Shown piece by piece: positions 1 through 9,015 of a stretch of 64,000 bases of DNA. The translations under genes were made by a program, and so were the position numbers. Source of the stretch: an uncultured Bacteroidales bacterium (GTDB lineage: Bacteria; Bacteroidota; Bacteroidia; Bacteroidales; P3). The DNA is taken from the NCBI GenBank assembly GCA_900318835.1, contig ONLW01000009.1, forward strand, positions 1 through 64,000, read 5' to 3'. The notes below the pieces were generated by a model. It did not search any database, was not told where the DNA came from, and saw nothing but the letters and a program-made list of their open reading frames with translations. Within the stretch, counting starts at the first letter, position 1. Each line of letters opens with the position of its first letter.

Positions 1-2326
1 AGTGTATGGTCAATGGGTCGCATCCCTCAAAGGAGAACGGGTCCGGCGTAAAGTTGGGCAAGGGCTGCTTGCGGACTGCAACATTAATTGTGTCGCGAGT
101 GATACAGCGCATCTCACCGCGACTATTGGTTACGCTAACAACATAAGGAATAACTCCATGAGCATCGTCAGTAGTAATGATAGTGGGGGTATTCTGGCCA
201 TAAGGTGACCAAATATAGGAGTAGTTCTCGGTAACAGAGTGGCGGTCGGTAGCGTCGAGGATGGCTCGGTCAACACCGCAAAGAGCGGTATCTGAACCAA
301 GACTAGGCTGCGGAGTCCAGTAGGTGGTAATGCGGGTGTTGGTATCCCAAATGCAGCCGAACTCGTCATAAACATAGACATTGATGGGGAAAGTACCAGC
401 GGTATCGGGAGAAGAAATGTGGGAAACCGTTGGAGTAATCTGTTCAACCTGAAGACCTCGATAGTATCCCAAATCATAGTCGTGATACTGGGGCGAAGGA
501 TCGGGTTTCCAAACAAGAGAATCAAGACCGACAGTGTACTTACAATCGTCATCCTGAGTGACACCGCAAATATCCATAGACCAATTGAACACCCAACCAT
601 TATCGATACCCCACTTGTCTTCAACCTTGATATTCCACGTACCATTCAGCGGACAACCAACAAGCTCGGTAAAATCCGTCCAAGGAATGTAATAATCTAA
701 CTTGTGAGCATGGTCACTTGGGTGTTTTGTGGTACCAGAGATAGAAGGTGTCACACCTCCATTATTGGTGAAATACGCAGGGATCTGGGGTGTTGATTCA
801 TTGAATGAATCCTTGAAATTTGTTCCTGTAATATAGGGGTTATTGGCACCCGGTCGAGTAGGACGACCGACAACGGCATCGGCACGTTCACCTGTAACCA
901 AAGTATAATCACCATTTCGCGAGAAACAATAGTCAAGACCCCCTCCATAAGGATTCTGCAGAGAATCACATTTTGGGTCAGCATCCCACGGGGAACTATC
1001 AAGAGCATAACCAAGCCATGTACCATTACCGCCATAACCTGCGCCGCCACTCTCATTGCCTTCACGTCTAGTGGGGTCTTGATTACCCCAGAACAACATG
1101 GCTTCTTGTCCTGTGGGGCAAATAATAGACACCGTTATATCTCCCATGAATGAGTGCTCCATATTGATGCAAATAGAACAAACATCAGAGGCTCGTGTGA
1201 TACGCTTGCTAGCGGGGAATTCAGTAAAGGTAACGGGAGCCACATACCATCCTGGAGGGCAAGAAGGACCATCGGGGATGAAGGTTCGCACCTCATTTAT
1301 CTTCGACACAGTCTCATTAGACTCCACCTCTCGCAATGTCAGTGTGGCATTCTCTCCGCTATAGCCCATATTCACAGGCAGATATGTATTGTTGCAAATG
1401 TCAGATAGAGTAAAAATGGTCTTGATAGGATTGATAGAGGTACGAACTTTAACTGAAGCATAAGTCTGGGAGGTACACCCAAAAACATCAGTCAACGAGA
1501 GAACCATATCATAGCAGCCCGTTTTTTGATAGTCGCTGTATGTGATCTGCGTAAGACCACGACCACTAAGTGTATCACCATCGTTGGCCATATCCCACAC
1601 AAACATCGTAGTGGCATCAGAGGGGGTGTAATAGCCATGCTCATAGGAATATTCACCATGACCTTTAAAAATCACACCATCACCCACACAAAGATGTGCT
1701 CCGATAAAATGGTTGGTATCAACACGGGTTATACCTAGAGTATCACCATTGGTATTGATATTCCACGTCGTATCATAAACAGGTACATTGCGAAGATATG
1801 CCGTATCATATATTACACCATTACGGGTCCGGTAGAATGTTTCTTCAATTACCGGCTCAACCATTTCGCAAGGAGTACCACAACTCGTACCGAGAGTAAA
1901 CCCCGCTCCGCCCTGAGACTGATTAACAGCAACAAAACGAATAGTAAGATCACCACTAGTATTTGTAGATGACACAAATATTTGCTGTCCTTCATGATGT
2001 CCTGTGCAGTTGTTAATTTTTGCACGGATAGGACTGCTGGTACTGGGACCATCATAAATATACAACGTGTCGTGACAATCAATATCCAGTTCACTTAATA
2101 TGAGACAAAAGCGGTATGGATCACAGAAAGAAGTTACAGTAACATAATAATCTCCTGCAACATAACGTCCCTCACCGCCATTATCCAAAATACCCACTGC
2201 ATTGGATGAATCAAAAACCACCGTTTGTCCATTGGAATTTGCGTCCAAGGTAACCATCGTCAATTGCGAGTATGCCGTCATTACTGACAACATGCTGACC
2301 ACCAAGAATAGACAAATCTTTTTCAT
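1..2326 (-). CDS. Large secreted multidomain protein (CUB-like, PKD, P-domain-like), 3' end outside window
   Basis: One uninterrupted minus-strand frame of 775 codons runs from ATG at 2326 to the left edge with no stop. It starts with a signal peptide (MKKICLFLVVSMLSVMTAYS). Residues about 50-150 look like a CUB domain (DTLYIYDGPS, then a G-rich end). Residues 205-297 resemble a PKD repeat (VLSLTDVFGC). Residues 378-588 resemble a proprotein-convertase P domain (MGDITVSIICPTG, later NGTWNIKVEDKWGIDNGWV). The stretch from 670 has the SLGSDTALCG style of Ig-like repeats in Bacteroidetes adhesins. Such proteins are usually exported by the type IX system through a C-terminal domain, which would lie beyond the window. 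The start is 7 bases after the stop of the small secreted gene, so the two are probably co-transcribed. The domain calls are by eye. A cell-surface or protease-like role is inference. Confidence 0.85.
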   Translation of the reverse strand, partial: MKKICLFLVVSMLSVMTAYSQLTMVTLDANSNGQTVVFDSSNAVGILDNGGEGRYVAGDYYVTVTSFCDPYRFCLILSELDIDCHDTLYIYDGPSTSSPIRAKINNCTGHHEGQQIFVSSTNTSGDLTIRFVAVNQSQGGAGFTLGTSCGTPCEMVEPVIEETFYRTRNGVIYDTAYLRNVPVYDTTWNINTNGDTLGITRVDTNHFIGAHLCVGDGVIFKGHGEYSYEHGYYTPSDATTMFVWDMANDGDTLSGRGLTQITYSDYQKTGCYDMVLSLTDVFGCTSQTYASVKVRTSINPIKTIFTLSDICNNTYLPVNMGYSGENATLTLREVESNETVSKINEVRTFIPDGPSCPPGWYVAPVTFTEFPASKRITRASDVCSICINMEHSFMGDITVSIICPTGQEAMLFWGNQDPTRREGNESGGAGYGGNGTWLGYALDSSPWDADPKCDSLQNPYGGGLDYCFSRNGDYTLVTGERADAVVGRPTRPGANNPYITGTNFKDSFNESTPQIPAYFTNNGGVTPSISGTTKHPSDHAHKLDYYIPWTDFTELVGCPLNGTWNIKVEDKWGIDNGWVFNWSMDICGVTQDDDCKYTVGLDSLVWKPDPSPQYHDYDLGYYRGLQVEQITPTVSHISSPDTAGTFPINVYVYDEFGCIWDTNTRITTYWTPQPSLGSDTALCGVDRAILDATDRHSVTENYSYIWSPYGQNTPTIITTDDAHGVIPYVVSVTNSRGEMRCITRDTINVAVRKQPLPNFTPDPFSFEGCDPLTIH

Positions 2327-2332
2327 AGCCTA

Positions 2333-2791
2333 TCAATTTGATTCATTATTACTTGTCATTTCATTCGCCAAACTATGCATTTCCACTACCGAACGAAGCA
2401 CTAGATAAGGGTGGGCCGAACCCGGAGTGGAGAAACAGACAACCTTGTCTACATGAGGATATCTGAGCTGGAAATCTTTGAAATTATATGCATAATAACT
2501 CAAAGTGTTCATATCAACAACGAAGTTGCTATTCAACAATTTGTCCGAATGAGCTTCTTTCACTTCTGAGATTTGGAAAACATCGGCACCTGCCGGGACA
2601 GTGTCCGACTCATAAAAGGCAGCCTTTGCATAGGCACAGCGCCATTCAAACTTGTATGGAGCCTCGGTCTGGTACCTCGCCATGCGGGTCGCATCGTTGC
2701 CAAAGTAGGGCAACATGATGGCCTCGCAATCCTGTGCTTTCACACCTGCTACCGCCATCAGCAAGGCGGCTATAATAACCATTTTTTTCAT
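2333..2791 (-). CDS. Small secreted protein of unknown function
   Basis: 152 residues with a clear signal peptide (MKKMVIIAALLMAVAGVKAQ). The mature part carries three cysteines and a central stretch rich in aromatic residues (NTLSYYAYNFKDFQLRYPHVDK). I recognise no domain. It lies 7 bases upstream of the large secreted protein and 90 bases downstream of rnfE, so it probably heads a two-gene envelope operon rather than belonging to Rnf. It occupies the position where rnfA would normally be found. Confidence 0.7.
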   Translation of the reverse strand: MKKMVIIAALLMAVAGVKAQDCEAIMLPYFGNDATRMARYQTEAPYKFEWRCAYAKAAFYESDTVPAGADVFQISEVKEAHSDKLLNSNFVVDMNTLSYYAYNFKDFQLRYPHVDKVVCFSTPGSAHPYLVLRSVVEMHSLANEMTSNNESN

Positions 2792-2880
2792 TATCTTTCC
2801 TTTCTTTTTGATTCGATTATATTTCCCCTTTTACAATAAAGAGTACGAGGTGCCATTTTGGGCTCACACTTTTAACATTT

Positions 2881-3480
2881 TTATGCTTTTTTAACACTTT
2901 TGCGGCGCAAATGGTTGACCAAAGCCATCAGGAAACCGAGTGCAAGGAAGCCTCCCGGAGGCAAAATCATCATCAGCATGCCGTCGGCACCGCCAATGAG
3001 GCTATGGCCGAAAATACAACCTGTGCCGAACAGTTCACGCACCATACCGATGAGGGTCAGTGCCCAAGTGAAACCAAGCCCCATGAAGATGCCGTCGAGG
3101 GCCGAGTGCCATACGCCGTTCTTCGAGGCGAAGGCTTCGGCACGGCCAAGGACGATGCAGTTTACCACAATGAGGGGAATGAAGAGGCCAAGGGTCTCAT
3201 ACATGTCAGCCATGTAGGCCTGCATAACCATCTGGACAATGGTGACAAAAGTGGCGATAACCACAATGAATGCAGGGATACGCACCTTGTCGGGAATGAC
3301 GCTCTTGAGGAGCGAGATAACGATGTTCGACATCAATAGAACAAATGCCGTTGCCAGACCCATCATCATGCCGTTGACAGCCGAGGTAGTAGTGGCCAGC
3401 GTGGGGCACATGCCGAGGATAAGCACCCAGGTGGGGTTCTCTTTGATAAGACCGTTTTTGATAATATCTTTTGCGTTCAT
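2881..3480 (-). CDS. rnfE: Rnf complex membrane subunit RnfE
   Basis: Integral membrane subunit of the Rnf ferredoxin:NAD+ oxidoreductase, which couples electron transfer to Na+ or H+ export. The 199 residues form about six membrane helices and contain the family stretch FIPLIVVNCIVLGRAEAF followed by SALDGIFMGLGFTWAL, and a PPGGF segment near the C-terminus. This is the RnfE/RsxE pattern. RnfA is the sister family, but the N-terminal GLIKENPTWVLILGMCPTLA is typical of RnfE. It is the last gene of rnfB-C-D-G-E on the minus strand, 12 bases after rnfG. In most clusters rnfA follows directly, and here it does not. Confidence 0.93.
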   Translation of the reverse strand: MNAKDIIKNGLIKENPTWVLILGMCPTLATTTSAVNGMMMGLATAFVLLMSNIVISLLKSVIPDKVRIPAFIVVIATFVTIVQMVMQAYMADMYETLGLFIPLIVVNCIVLGRAEAFASKNGVWHSALDGIFMGLGFTWALTLIGMVRELFGTGCIFGHSLIGGADGMLMMILPPGGFLALGFLMALVNHLRRKSVKKA

Positions 3481-3492
3481 AGCGAGGTCTCC

Positions 3493-4053
3493 TTATGCAT
3501 TAATTTTAGTAAAGGTTTTGTAAGCGTCATTGATGGCGGAGAGGAAAGCGCGCGAGGTAATAGTCGAGCCGCTGATAGCGTCGACATCACCACCGTCTTT
3601 CTTGACCTTAAGTCCGTCCGAAGGGTTGCGGCTGATAATAGAACCCTTGCCGTCCTTCTGGAACCATTCGCCGGCTTTGGCACCAAGTCCCGGAGTCTCG
3701 TGGCTCTCGAGGATGCTGTAGCCATAAACGTTGCCTTCCTGATCGAAACCGACCATCACCTGGAGGTGACCGCCGAAGCCTTCGTCGTTGCCTGCCTCGA
3801 TGGCAGCACCCACCATATTGCCTTCGGCATCATAGGCAATGTTAATATTCTTGCCATCGATATCCTTGGCCTTAAGCTTGTCGAACTCGGGCAAAACAGC
3901 CTTGATGGCCACCTGCACCTTGGCTTCCTGGGCCTGGGCGATGGGCTCCTTGGTGACACCGTTGATGGCTGCAAGTGCTGCGGCAGCAACAAGGGCGATA
4001 GCCGTCAGCGACAGGAGCATATTGATTAATGTGGATTGAGCTTTCTTTGCCAT
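3493..4053 (-). CDS. rnfG: Rnf complex FMN-binding subunit RnfG
   Basis: Periplasmic-facing flavoprotein subunit of Rnf with one N-terminal membrane anchor (INMLLSLTAIALVAAAALAA). The C-terminal motif SGSTITSRAF matches the S-G-x-T-x-T/S consensus where FMN is linked to threonine by a phosphoester. The usual alanine is serine here, which is a mild change. The length of 186-188 residues is normal. Two in-frame ATGs lie at 4059 and 4053; the second gives MAKKAQSTL and was preferred. ApbE, the flavin transferase needed for maturation, is not in the window. The gene lies 17 bases or more after rnfD in a tight operon. Confidence 0.92.
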   Translation of the reverse strand: MAKKAQSTLINMLLSLTAIALVAAAALAAINGVTKEPIAQAQEAKVQVAIKAVLPEFDKLKAKDIDGKNINIAYDAEGNMVGAAIEAGNDEGFGGHLQVMVGFDQEGNVYGYSILESHETPGLGAKAGEWFQKDGKGSIISRNPSDGLKVKKDGGDVDAISGSTITSRAFLSAINDAYKTFTKINA

Positions 4054-4075
4054 AATCATTCAGTTTTTTACAGGT

Positions 4076-5035
4076 TTAACAAGCAAAGCGTTGGGGTTTG
4101 CACCAGCGGTTGATGAGCGGGGTAACGCTATTCATCAGCAGGATAGCGAAGCTGACACCCTCGGGATAGGCGCCCCAGTTACGGATGATGATGGTCAGCA
4201 AGCCACAACCGAAGCCGAAGATGAGCTGTCCACTCTTGGACATGGGACTGGTCACCATATCGGTGGCCATGAAACAGGCACCGAGCATGATGCCACCGGT
4301 AAGGATAGTCATCACGGGATCCATATAGGTCTCGGGGTTCACCAGCCACAAGATGCCGCTAAAGACAAAGGCCGTGCCAATAAAGGTGACGGGGATATGC
4401 CAGGTGATGATTTTCCTCCAGCAAAGGTAGGCAGCGCCAAGAAGGATTGCCAAGGCCGACACTTCACCCAGCGAGCCTCCGATATGACCCATGAAGGCAT
4501 CCATGAAGGTTACGCCCTCAGGCAGGGCTCCCTCTTTGAAGGCTCCCAGGGGAGTGGCGCCCGTGGCCACGTCGAAGTTCATCGGGAATATGCCGTCGAC
4601 GACAGGCCAAGTGGTCATCTGCACCGGGAAGGAGATGAGCAGGAACACGCGGCCGACCAATGCGGGGTTGAAGGGATTCTTGCCCAAACCGCCGAAACTC
4701 ATCTTGCCCACACCGATAGCCACCAGGGCTCCGATGATGACAATCCACATCATGCTCACCGTTGCCGGCACGTTGAAGGCCAGCAACAATCCGGTGACAA
4801 CGGCCGAGCCGTCGCAAATGGTGCTGGGCACCTTGAGGATGTACTTTTCAATAAGCCACTGAAAGAGCACACAACTCGCCACGGCGATGGCGCTCACCGA
4901 TAGGGCATTGATGCCAAAATAGGCTATGGCCACCAGCAAGGCCGGAATAAGGGCCAGGTTGACGCGCCACATGATTTTCTTTGTCGACTCGTCGCTGTGC
5001 ACGTGGGGCGAGCCAGATATATTTAATAGATTCAT
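4076..5035 (-). CDS. rnfD: Rnf complex membrane flavoprotein subunit RnfD
   Basis: A 319-residue polytopic membrane subunit of Rnf. The flavinylation motif GATPLG is visible (VATGATPLGAFKEG), and the protein has the family start SPHVHSDESTKKIMWRVNLA and the segment GGLGKNPFNPALVGRVFLL. RnfD carries covalent FMN on threonine and contributes to the ion-translocating electron path through the membrane. It lies between rnfC and rnfG in the same orientation, with a 69-base gap to rnfC. Length and motif content look normal. Confidence 0.94.
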   Translation of the reverse strand: MNLLNISGSPHVHSDESTKKIMWRVNLALIPALLVAIAYFGINALSVSAIAVASCVLFQWLIEKYILKVPSTICDGSAVVTGLLLAFNVPATVSMMWIVIIGALVAIGVGKMSFGGLGKNPFNPALVGRVFLLISFPVQMTTWPVVDGIFPMNFDVATGATPLGAFKEGALPEGVTFMDAFMGHIGGSLGEVSALAILLGAAYLCWRKIITWHIPVTFIGTAFVFSGILWLVNPETYMDPVMTILTGGIMLGACFMATDMVTSPMSKSGQLIFGFGCGLLTIIIRNWGAYPEGVSFAILLMNSVTPLINRWCKPQRFAC

Positions 5036-5104
5036 ATTATATTATAATAATAATTCGTAATAACATTTGTTTCGTGCCGCGGCCTTCAGGTCGCGGGAAC
5101 CATA

Positions 5105-6433
5105 CTATTTCTTGGCGGCCATCATGGCGCGGACCTTGTTCTTGCCAAGACGGATCTCGTCGGTCAACGGCTTGTTGGCCGGGCAACTGAAGAAGCAGCA
5201 GCCGCACTCGATGCAGTCGAGAATATTGTGTTCTTTTGCCTCTTCGATGCGACCATTCTTCACCAATGCCGAGAACAGGTAGGGCTCCAGACCCATCGGA
5301 CAGGCGTGCATGCACTTGCCACAGCGGATGCAGGCCGTCTCGGGATTGCGGCGGGCCTCAGCCTCGTCCATGACGAGCACACTGGAGTTACCCTTCACCG
5401 TTGGGGCATCGAGGTTCACCACAGCCTTGCCCATCATGGTGCCACCGCTGATAATCTTGCCTGTGGTGGCAGGCAGCTCGCCGAGCGAATGTTTGATGAT
5501 ATCGTTGTATGTGGTACCAATACGCACAATATAGTTGTGCTGCGAAGGCAGTTTCTTACCTGTCACGGTGAGGATGTTCTCAATAAGGGGTTTGTTCTTC
5601 TGGATGGCCTCATAGACCGAGAAAGCTGTGCCAAGGTTACTCACCACACAACCCACATCGATAGGCAGCTTGCCGCTGGGCACCTTGCGACCAGTAACGG
5701 CATTGATGAGCTGCTTCTCGGCGCCCTGAGGGTACTTCACCTTCATGGGCTCGACAATGATTCCTTCGAACTGCTTGGCCGTTTCCTGCATCTTGGCAAT
5801 GGCCAAAGGCTTGTTGTTCTCGATTCCGATGTAGGCGTTTGGAACACCCAGGGCTTTGCGCAGGATGCTCACGCCGATGCACACCTCTTCGGCATGCTCC
5901 ATCATCACGCGGTAGTCAGAGGTCAGATAGGGTTCGCACTCCGCAGCGTTGATGATGAGGTATTCGGCCTTCTTGCCCTCGGGAATGCTATATTTGATGT
6001 GGGCAGGGAACGTGGCACCACCAAGGCCCACAATGCCCATCTCTTTCAGCTTGGCAACAATCTCTTTCGGTTCAAGCGTGCACTCGCGCTTAATGTCGGA
6101 CGTACGGTCGATGGTCTCCATCCACTCGTCGCCTTCCACCTTGATATAGACGGCAGGCTTGGCCAAGCCGAAAGCATCCTTGCAAGGTTCCACTTTGACA
6201 ACAGTGCCGCTGACAGGCGAGTGGACGTTGGCGCACATGAAAGCCTGAGCCTCACCGATGAGCTGACCCACCTTCACCTTGTCGCCTTTCTGCACCACGG
6301 GGGTGGCAGGGGCGCCAAGGTGCTGGTTCATCAGCACCACCATCTGCTCCGGTACCGGCATCACCTCGATGGCGGCATCGTTCGATATCTTGTTTTCTTC
6401 GGGGTGGACACCACCCATTTTGAAAGTCTTCAT
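5105..6433 (-). CDS. rnfC: Rnf complex NADH-binding iron-sulfur subunit RnfC
   Basis: A 442-residue soluble subunit that docks NAD(H) and FMN, homologous to the NuoF fold. The start MKTFKMGGVHPEENK and the GLGGATFPAHIKY loop are characteristic. Two C-terminal [4Fe-4S] motifs are present: CIRCGKCMHACP and CIECGCCFFSCP. It exchanges electrons between NADH and the flavins of RnfG/D. Its ATG follows rnfB across a 33-base spacer made of AATTAG-type short repeats (6443-6477). Confidence 0.95.
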   Translation of the reverse strand: MKTFKMGGVHPEENKISNDAAIEVMPVPEQMVVLMNQHLGAPATPVVQKGDKVKVGQLIGEAQAFMCANVHSPVSGTVVKVEPCKDAFGLAKPAVYIKVEGDEWMETIDRTSDIKRECTLEPKEIVAKLKEMGIVGLGGATFPAHIKYSIPEGKKAEYLIINAAECEPYLTSDYRVMMEHAEEVCIGVSILRKALGVPNAYIGIENNKPLAIAKMQETAKQFEGIIVEPMKVKYPQGAEKQLINAVTGRKVPSGKLPIDVGCVVSNLGTAFSVYEAIQKNKPLIENILTVTGKKLPSQHNYIVRIGTTYNDIIKHSLGELPATTGKIISGGTMMGKAVVNLDAPTVKGNSSVLVMDEAEARRNPETACIRCGKCMHACPMGLEPYLFSALVKNGRIEEAKEHNILDCIECGCCFFSCPANKPLTDEIRLGKNKVRAMMAAKK

Positions 6434-6442
6434 TTCTTGTCT

Positions 6443-6477
6443 AATTTGGAATTAGAAAATTAGGGATTAGGAATTAG
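6443..6477. repeat. Short tandem array (AATTAG units) at the rnfB/rnfC junction
   Basis: On the plus strand the spacer reads as repeated 7-8 bp units, GAATTAG, AAAATTAG, GGATTAG, GAATTAG. It fills the rnfB-rnfC junction and includes the rnfB stop codon. It belongs to the same general class as the other 7-9 bp arrays in this window, with its own unit. Confidence 0.75.
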
Positions 6478-7363
6478 CCTGAGCAACGGGAGCCGGAGCG
6501 GCAGGGGCAGGAGTCTCGGCAGGCTTCGGGGCCGGTTTCACGGCAGGGGTCGGGAAATTGACGTCGACAATGGCCTTTGTGGGACACTCGGTAACGCACT
6601 TGCGGCAGGCAATGCACTTCGTGAAGTCGATATAAGACAAGTTGTCGCTGATGGCGATGGCCTCCATGGGGCACACCTTGGCGCACTTGCCGCAGCCGAT
6701 GCAGGCATTGGCACAGGTCTTCATGGCCTGGGCACCTTTCTCCTTGTTCACGCAGCTTACATACACGCGGCGGTTCTTCTTGCCCTTGTTGCGCAACTCG
6801 ATGACACGGCGCGGGCAGGCTTTGGCACAAGCTCCGCAGGCGGTGCACTTCTCCTCGTCGACCACAGGAACACCGTCGGGCCCCATGTGGATGGCGTCGA
6901 ACTGACAGGCGGCCACACAATCGCCACAGCCCAGACAGCCGAAGGGACAGCCATTCTCACCGGTATACACGGTGTTGGCAAAAGCGCAGCTTCGGAGGCC
7001 GTCGTAGTTGGACCGACGGTTCTCGCCACAGTTGGCAGGATGACAGCGCACCACGGCCACCTGAGGTTCACCCTGCTCGACAGCACAGCCGAGCAGTTCG
7101 GCAATTTTGGCAGCCACAGCGTCGCCACCGGGGGCACAACGCAGACCCTCCAGATTATGCTGGGCCACACAGGCCTCGGCAAAAGCACGGCATCCAGCCT
7201 TGCCACAGCCGCCGCAGTTGGCACCCGGAAGCACCTCGGCCACCTCGTCAATCAGTGGGTCTTCGACCACCTTGAATTTTTGGGCTACAAAATAGAGCAC
7301 CACGGCAAAGAAGGCGCCGATGACGCCTAACACCAATACCGCAATCAAGATTTGTTGAGTCAT
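6467..7363 (-). CDS. rnfB: Rnf complex ferredoxin-binding iron-sulfur subunit RnfB
   Basis: A 298-residue entry subunit that accepts electrons from reduced ferredoxin. It has an N-terminal membrane helix (ILIAVLVLGVIGAFFAVVLY), then the Fe-S domain CGGCGKAGCRAF, then ferredoxin-type clusters CLGCGDCVAAC, CTACGACAKACP, CIGCGKCAKVCP and CIACRKCVTECP. The C-terminus is a low-complexity Ala/Pro tail (from about residue 270) ending at a short tandem repeat. It is the first gene of the rnf operon, with a Bacteroidetes-type promoter at 7432-7462. Confidence 0.95.
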   Translation of the reverse strand: MTQQILIAVLVLGVIGAFFAVVLYFVAQKFKVVEDPLIDEVAEVLPGANCGGCGKAGCRAFAEACVAQHNLEGLRCAPGGDAVAAKIAELLGCAVEQGEPQVAVVRCHPANCGENRRSNYDGLRSCAFANTVYTGENGCPFGCLGCGDCVAACQFDAIHMGPDGVPVVDEEKCTACGACAKACPRRVIELRNKGKKNRRVYVSCVNKEKGAQAMKTCANACIGCGKCAKVCPMEAIAISDNLSYIDFTKCIACRKCVTECPTKAIVDVNFPTPAVKPAPKPAETPAPAAPAPVAQANS

Positions 7364-7431
7364 GTTATTATTTTGTGTTTTAGGTTTTCTAATGCGTTTC
7401 TATTACAATGTTTTATTACAATAAGCGAGTG

Positions 7432-7462
7432 CAAAATTACATAATTTATATAAATTACCAAA
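7432..7462 (-). promoter_or_regulatory. Bacteroidetes-type promoter for the rnf operon
   Basis: Reading the minus strand, TTTG (7459-7462) is followed after 19 bases by TAATTTTG (7432-7439). This matches the TTTG/TAnnTTTG consensus of the Bacteroidetes primary sigma factor. The rnfB ATG is 68 bases downstream. Confidence 0.65.
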
Positions 7463-7551
7463 ATTTTTTTTTCCACACCCCGTGGAAAACCCGAAAAAAC
7501 GACATAAAAAAAACGAAAAAGAATCAAAAAGGAACCCATTTTTTAACATTT

Positions 7552-7663
7552 GCAAGAGCCTGATTCTAAGCACCAACTCCCTACCAACTCCCACCCATCT
7601 CCCTACCATCTCCCCATCAACTCCTACCACGGTAGGAGATGATTGGCTGTTGGAAGGAGGTTG
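7552..7663 (+). repeat. 11-bp ladder element, copy A
   Basis: Within the 374-base divergent gap between rnfB and the stress protein gene. A box (CCTGATTCTAAGC) is followed by five consecutive 11-bp units of the form NNCCAWCTCCC and then the palindrome CTCCTACCACGGTAGGAG. The palindromic end faces the stress protein gene. Six related copies lie at 14230, 24936, 32272, 43548, 51405 and 62932. Confidence 0.85.
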
Positions 7664-7677
7664 GCCTGAAAAAAAAA

Positions 7678-7709
7678 TTTGGCCAATTCAAAAAAAGTTC
7701 GTAATTTTG
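7678..7709 (+). promoter_or_regulatory. Promoter of the universal stress protein gene
   Basis: TTTG at 7678-7681 and TAATTTTG at 7702-7709, separated by 20 bases, just after repeat element A. The ATG is 28 bases further on. Confidence 0.6.
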
Positions 7710-7736
7710 TCTCGTCAAAAATAAATAAAAAAAAAC

Positions 7737-8558
7737 ATGAACAAAGTTGTTGTTGGATTCGATTTTTCTTCGGGTTCGGCCTATGCTGTCGACCTCGCCA
7801 TAGACATTGCGAACCGTTGGCAAAGCGACATTCGCCTGGTCTACGTAAAGGAAAAAAATGAAGACGAGGCCCCTATCCGGGCTGAGATCGAGCGCCGCAA
7901 CGCCGGTGTGGCCCACCTGTTGAAAGGAATTAAACTTGAGTATGTCCTTCGTCAGGGCAACCCCTCGGAGGAATTGGCGAAACAGGCCGAAGAAGACAAT
8001 GCCGCACTCCTCGTTGTGGGCACCCATGGCATGAGCGGCATGAAAAAAGGGTTCCTGGGCCGCAACACATTCCGCACCGTCGAACAATCGCCGGTACCGG
8101 TACTGCTCATCCGTGAGGACTTCAACTTCAACAAGGCCCTGGAAAACATTGTGGTGCCCATCGACAGCAGCGACGATACCCGCCAGAAAGCCGGCCAGGC
8201 TGCCACCTTCGCCAAGACTTTCGGCTCCACCATTCACCTCCTCGGCCTCTACACCACCACCAACGTCAGCATCCGCAAGGTGGTGAACACCTATATCAGC
8301 ATGGTCCAGCGCCATTTCGACAAAGTGGGCGTCAAATATGTCACCGAGTTCATCGACGTGAAGGACAATGTCTCCCTCGACACCATTGCCTATGCTGAAA
8401 AGATTGGTGCCGACATGATCACCATCATGACCGAGCAGGAAAGCTCTCTCTCCAGCCTCATAATGGGCAACTTCGCGCAACAGATGCTCACCAACTCCAA
8501 GATTCCCGTCCTCACCGTCCGCCCGAAAAAGGTGCTTGCCGACACAGCACAATACTAA
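7737..8558 (+). CDS. Tandem-domain universal stress protein
   Basis: 273 residues with two UspA-type domains in tandem. The first ends in the nucleotide-binding signature GTHGMSGMKKGFLGRN followed by SPVPVLLIR, the usual G-2x-G-9x-G(S/T) pattern. The second domain (about 137-273) keeps the fold and the IPVLTVRP end strand but has a degenerate loop (TEQESSLSSLIMGN), so probably only the first binds ATP. Cytoplasmic; roles in this family are in stress survival and are not predictable in detail. It is followed 11 bases later by a SPOR-domain gene. Confidence 0.9.
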   Translation: MNKVVVGFDFSSGSAYAVDLAIDIANRWQSDIRLVYVKEKNEDEAPIRAEIERRNAGVAHLLKGIKLEYVLRQGNPSEELAKQAEEDNAALLVVGTHGMSGMKKGFLGRNTFRTVEQSPVPVLLIREDFNFNKALENIVVPIDSSDDTRQKAGQAATFAKTFGSTIHLLGLYTTTNVSIRKVVNTYISMVQRHFDKVGVKYVTEFIDVKDNVSLDTIAYAEKIGADMITIMTEQESSLSSLIMGNFAQQMLTNSKIPVLTVRPKKVLADTAQY

Positions 8559-8568
8559 ACCCCTTAGA

Positions 8569-9015
8569 ATGAGAAAACAGACCCTATTCACACTAATCTT
8601 ACTGACACTTGGAACGCTGGCCACCGCACAGACCGGACGCGTCACTGTGATAGGTGACGTGGCTGTCAACGAAATGGTGGCACGCCATGTGGAACTCAAC
8701 ACCCGCGTGAAAACCATGCCTGGTTTCCGAGTGCAGATAGCCTCTTTCTCTGGCACCAACTCGAAGACCAGCGCCTTCAACCTGCGCGACCGCTTCATGA
8801 TTGATTACCCTCAGGTGCAGGCCTATATCGTCTACGACGAGCCCAACTTCAAGGTCAAGGTCGGTGACTTCCGCACCCGCCTTGAAGCCTATGCCTTCCT
8901 GCAGGAAATCAAGGAAGTATACAAGGGTTACATTATCAAGGACAACATCTTTGCCGAACCACCGACCCTCGAGGAATACGCCCCCGACGATCTTGAAGCG
9001 TCATTCGAGGAATAA
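8569..9015 (+). CDS. Secreted SPOR-domain protein
   Basis: The start at 8569 gives the signal peptide MRKQTLFTLILLTLGTLATA; an upstream in-frame ATG at 8536 overlaps the previous gene and would place charged residues before it. The core FRVQIASFSGTNSKTSAF and later YIVYDEPNFKVKVGDFRTR is a SPOR domain, which binds denuded glycan strands of peptidoglycan at division sites. Its 3' end overlaps the convergent hemW by 15 bases. Confidence 0.85.
   Translation: MRKQTLFTLILLTLGTLATAQTGRVTVIGDVAVNEMVARHVELNTRVKTMPGFRVQIASFSGTNSKTSAFNLRDRFMIDYPQVQAYIVYDEPNFKVKVGDFRTRLEAYAFLQEIKEVYKGYIIKDNIFAEPPTLEEYAPDDLEASFEE

Noticed and set aside
130..645. 171-codon minus-strand open frame near the left edge, and several smaller ones up to 2094
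   Set aside because: They are out-of-frame shadows of the continuous 775-codon secreted protein frame that spans 1-2326.
2881..3480. Calling this gene rnfA
   Set aside because: N-terminus and length resemble RnfE/RsxE more closely than RnfA, and the position after rnfG is that of rnfE.
7552..7663. CRISPR or tRNA-like structure for the 11-bp ladder elements
   Set aside because: No repeat-spacer pattern and no cloverleaf; the units are head-to-tail 11-mers with a single terminal palindrome.
7617..8798. 393-codon open frame on the minus strand opposite the stress protein gene
   Set aside because: Pure antisense shadow of a well-recognised UspA protein; composition follows from the third-position bias of the real gene.
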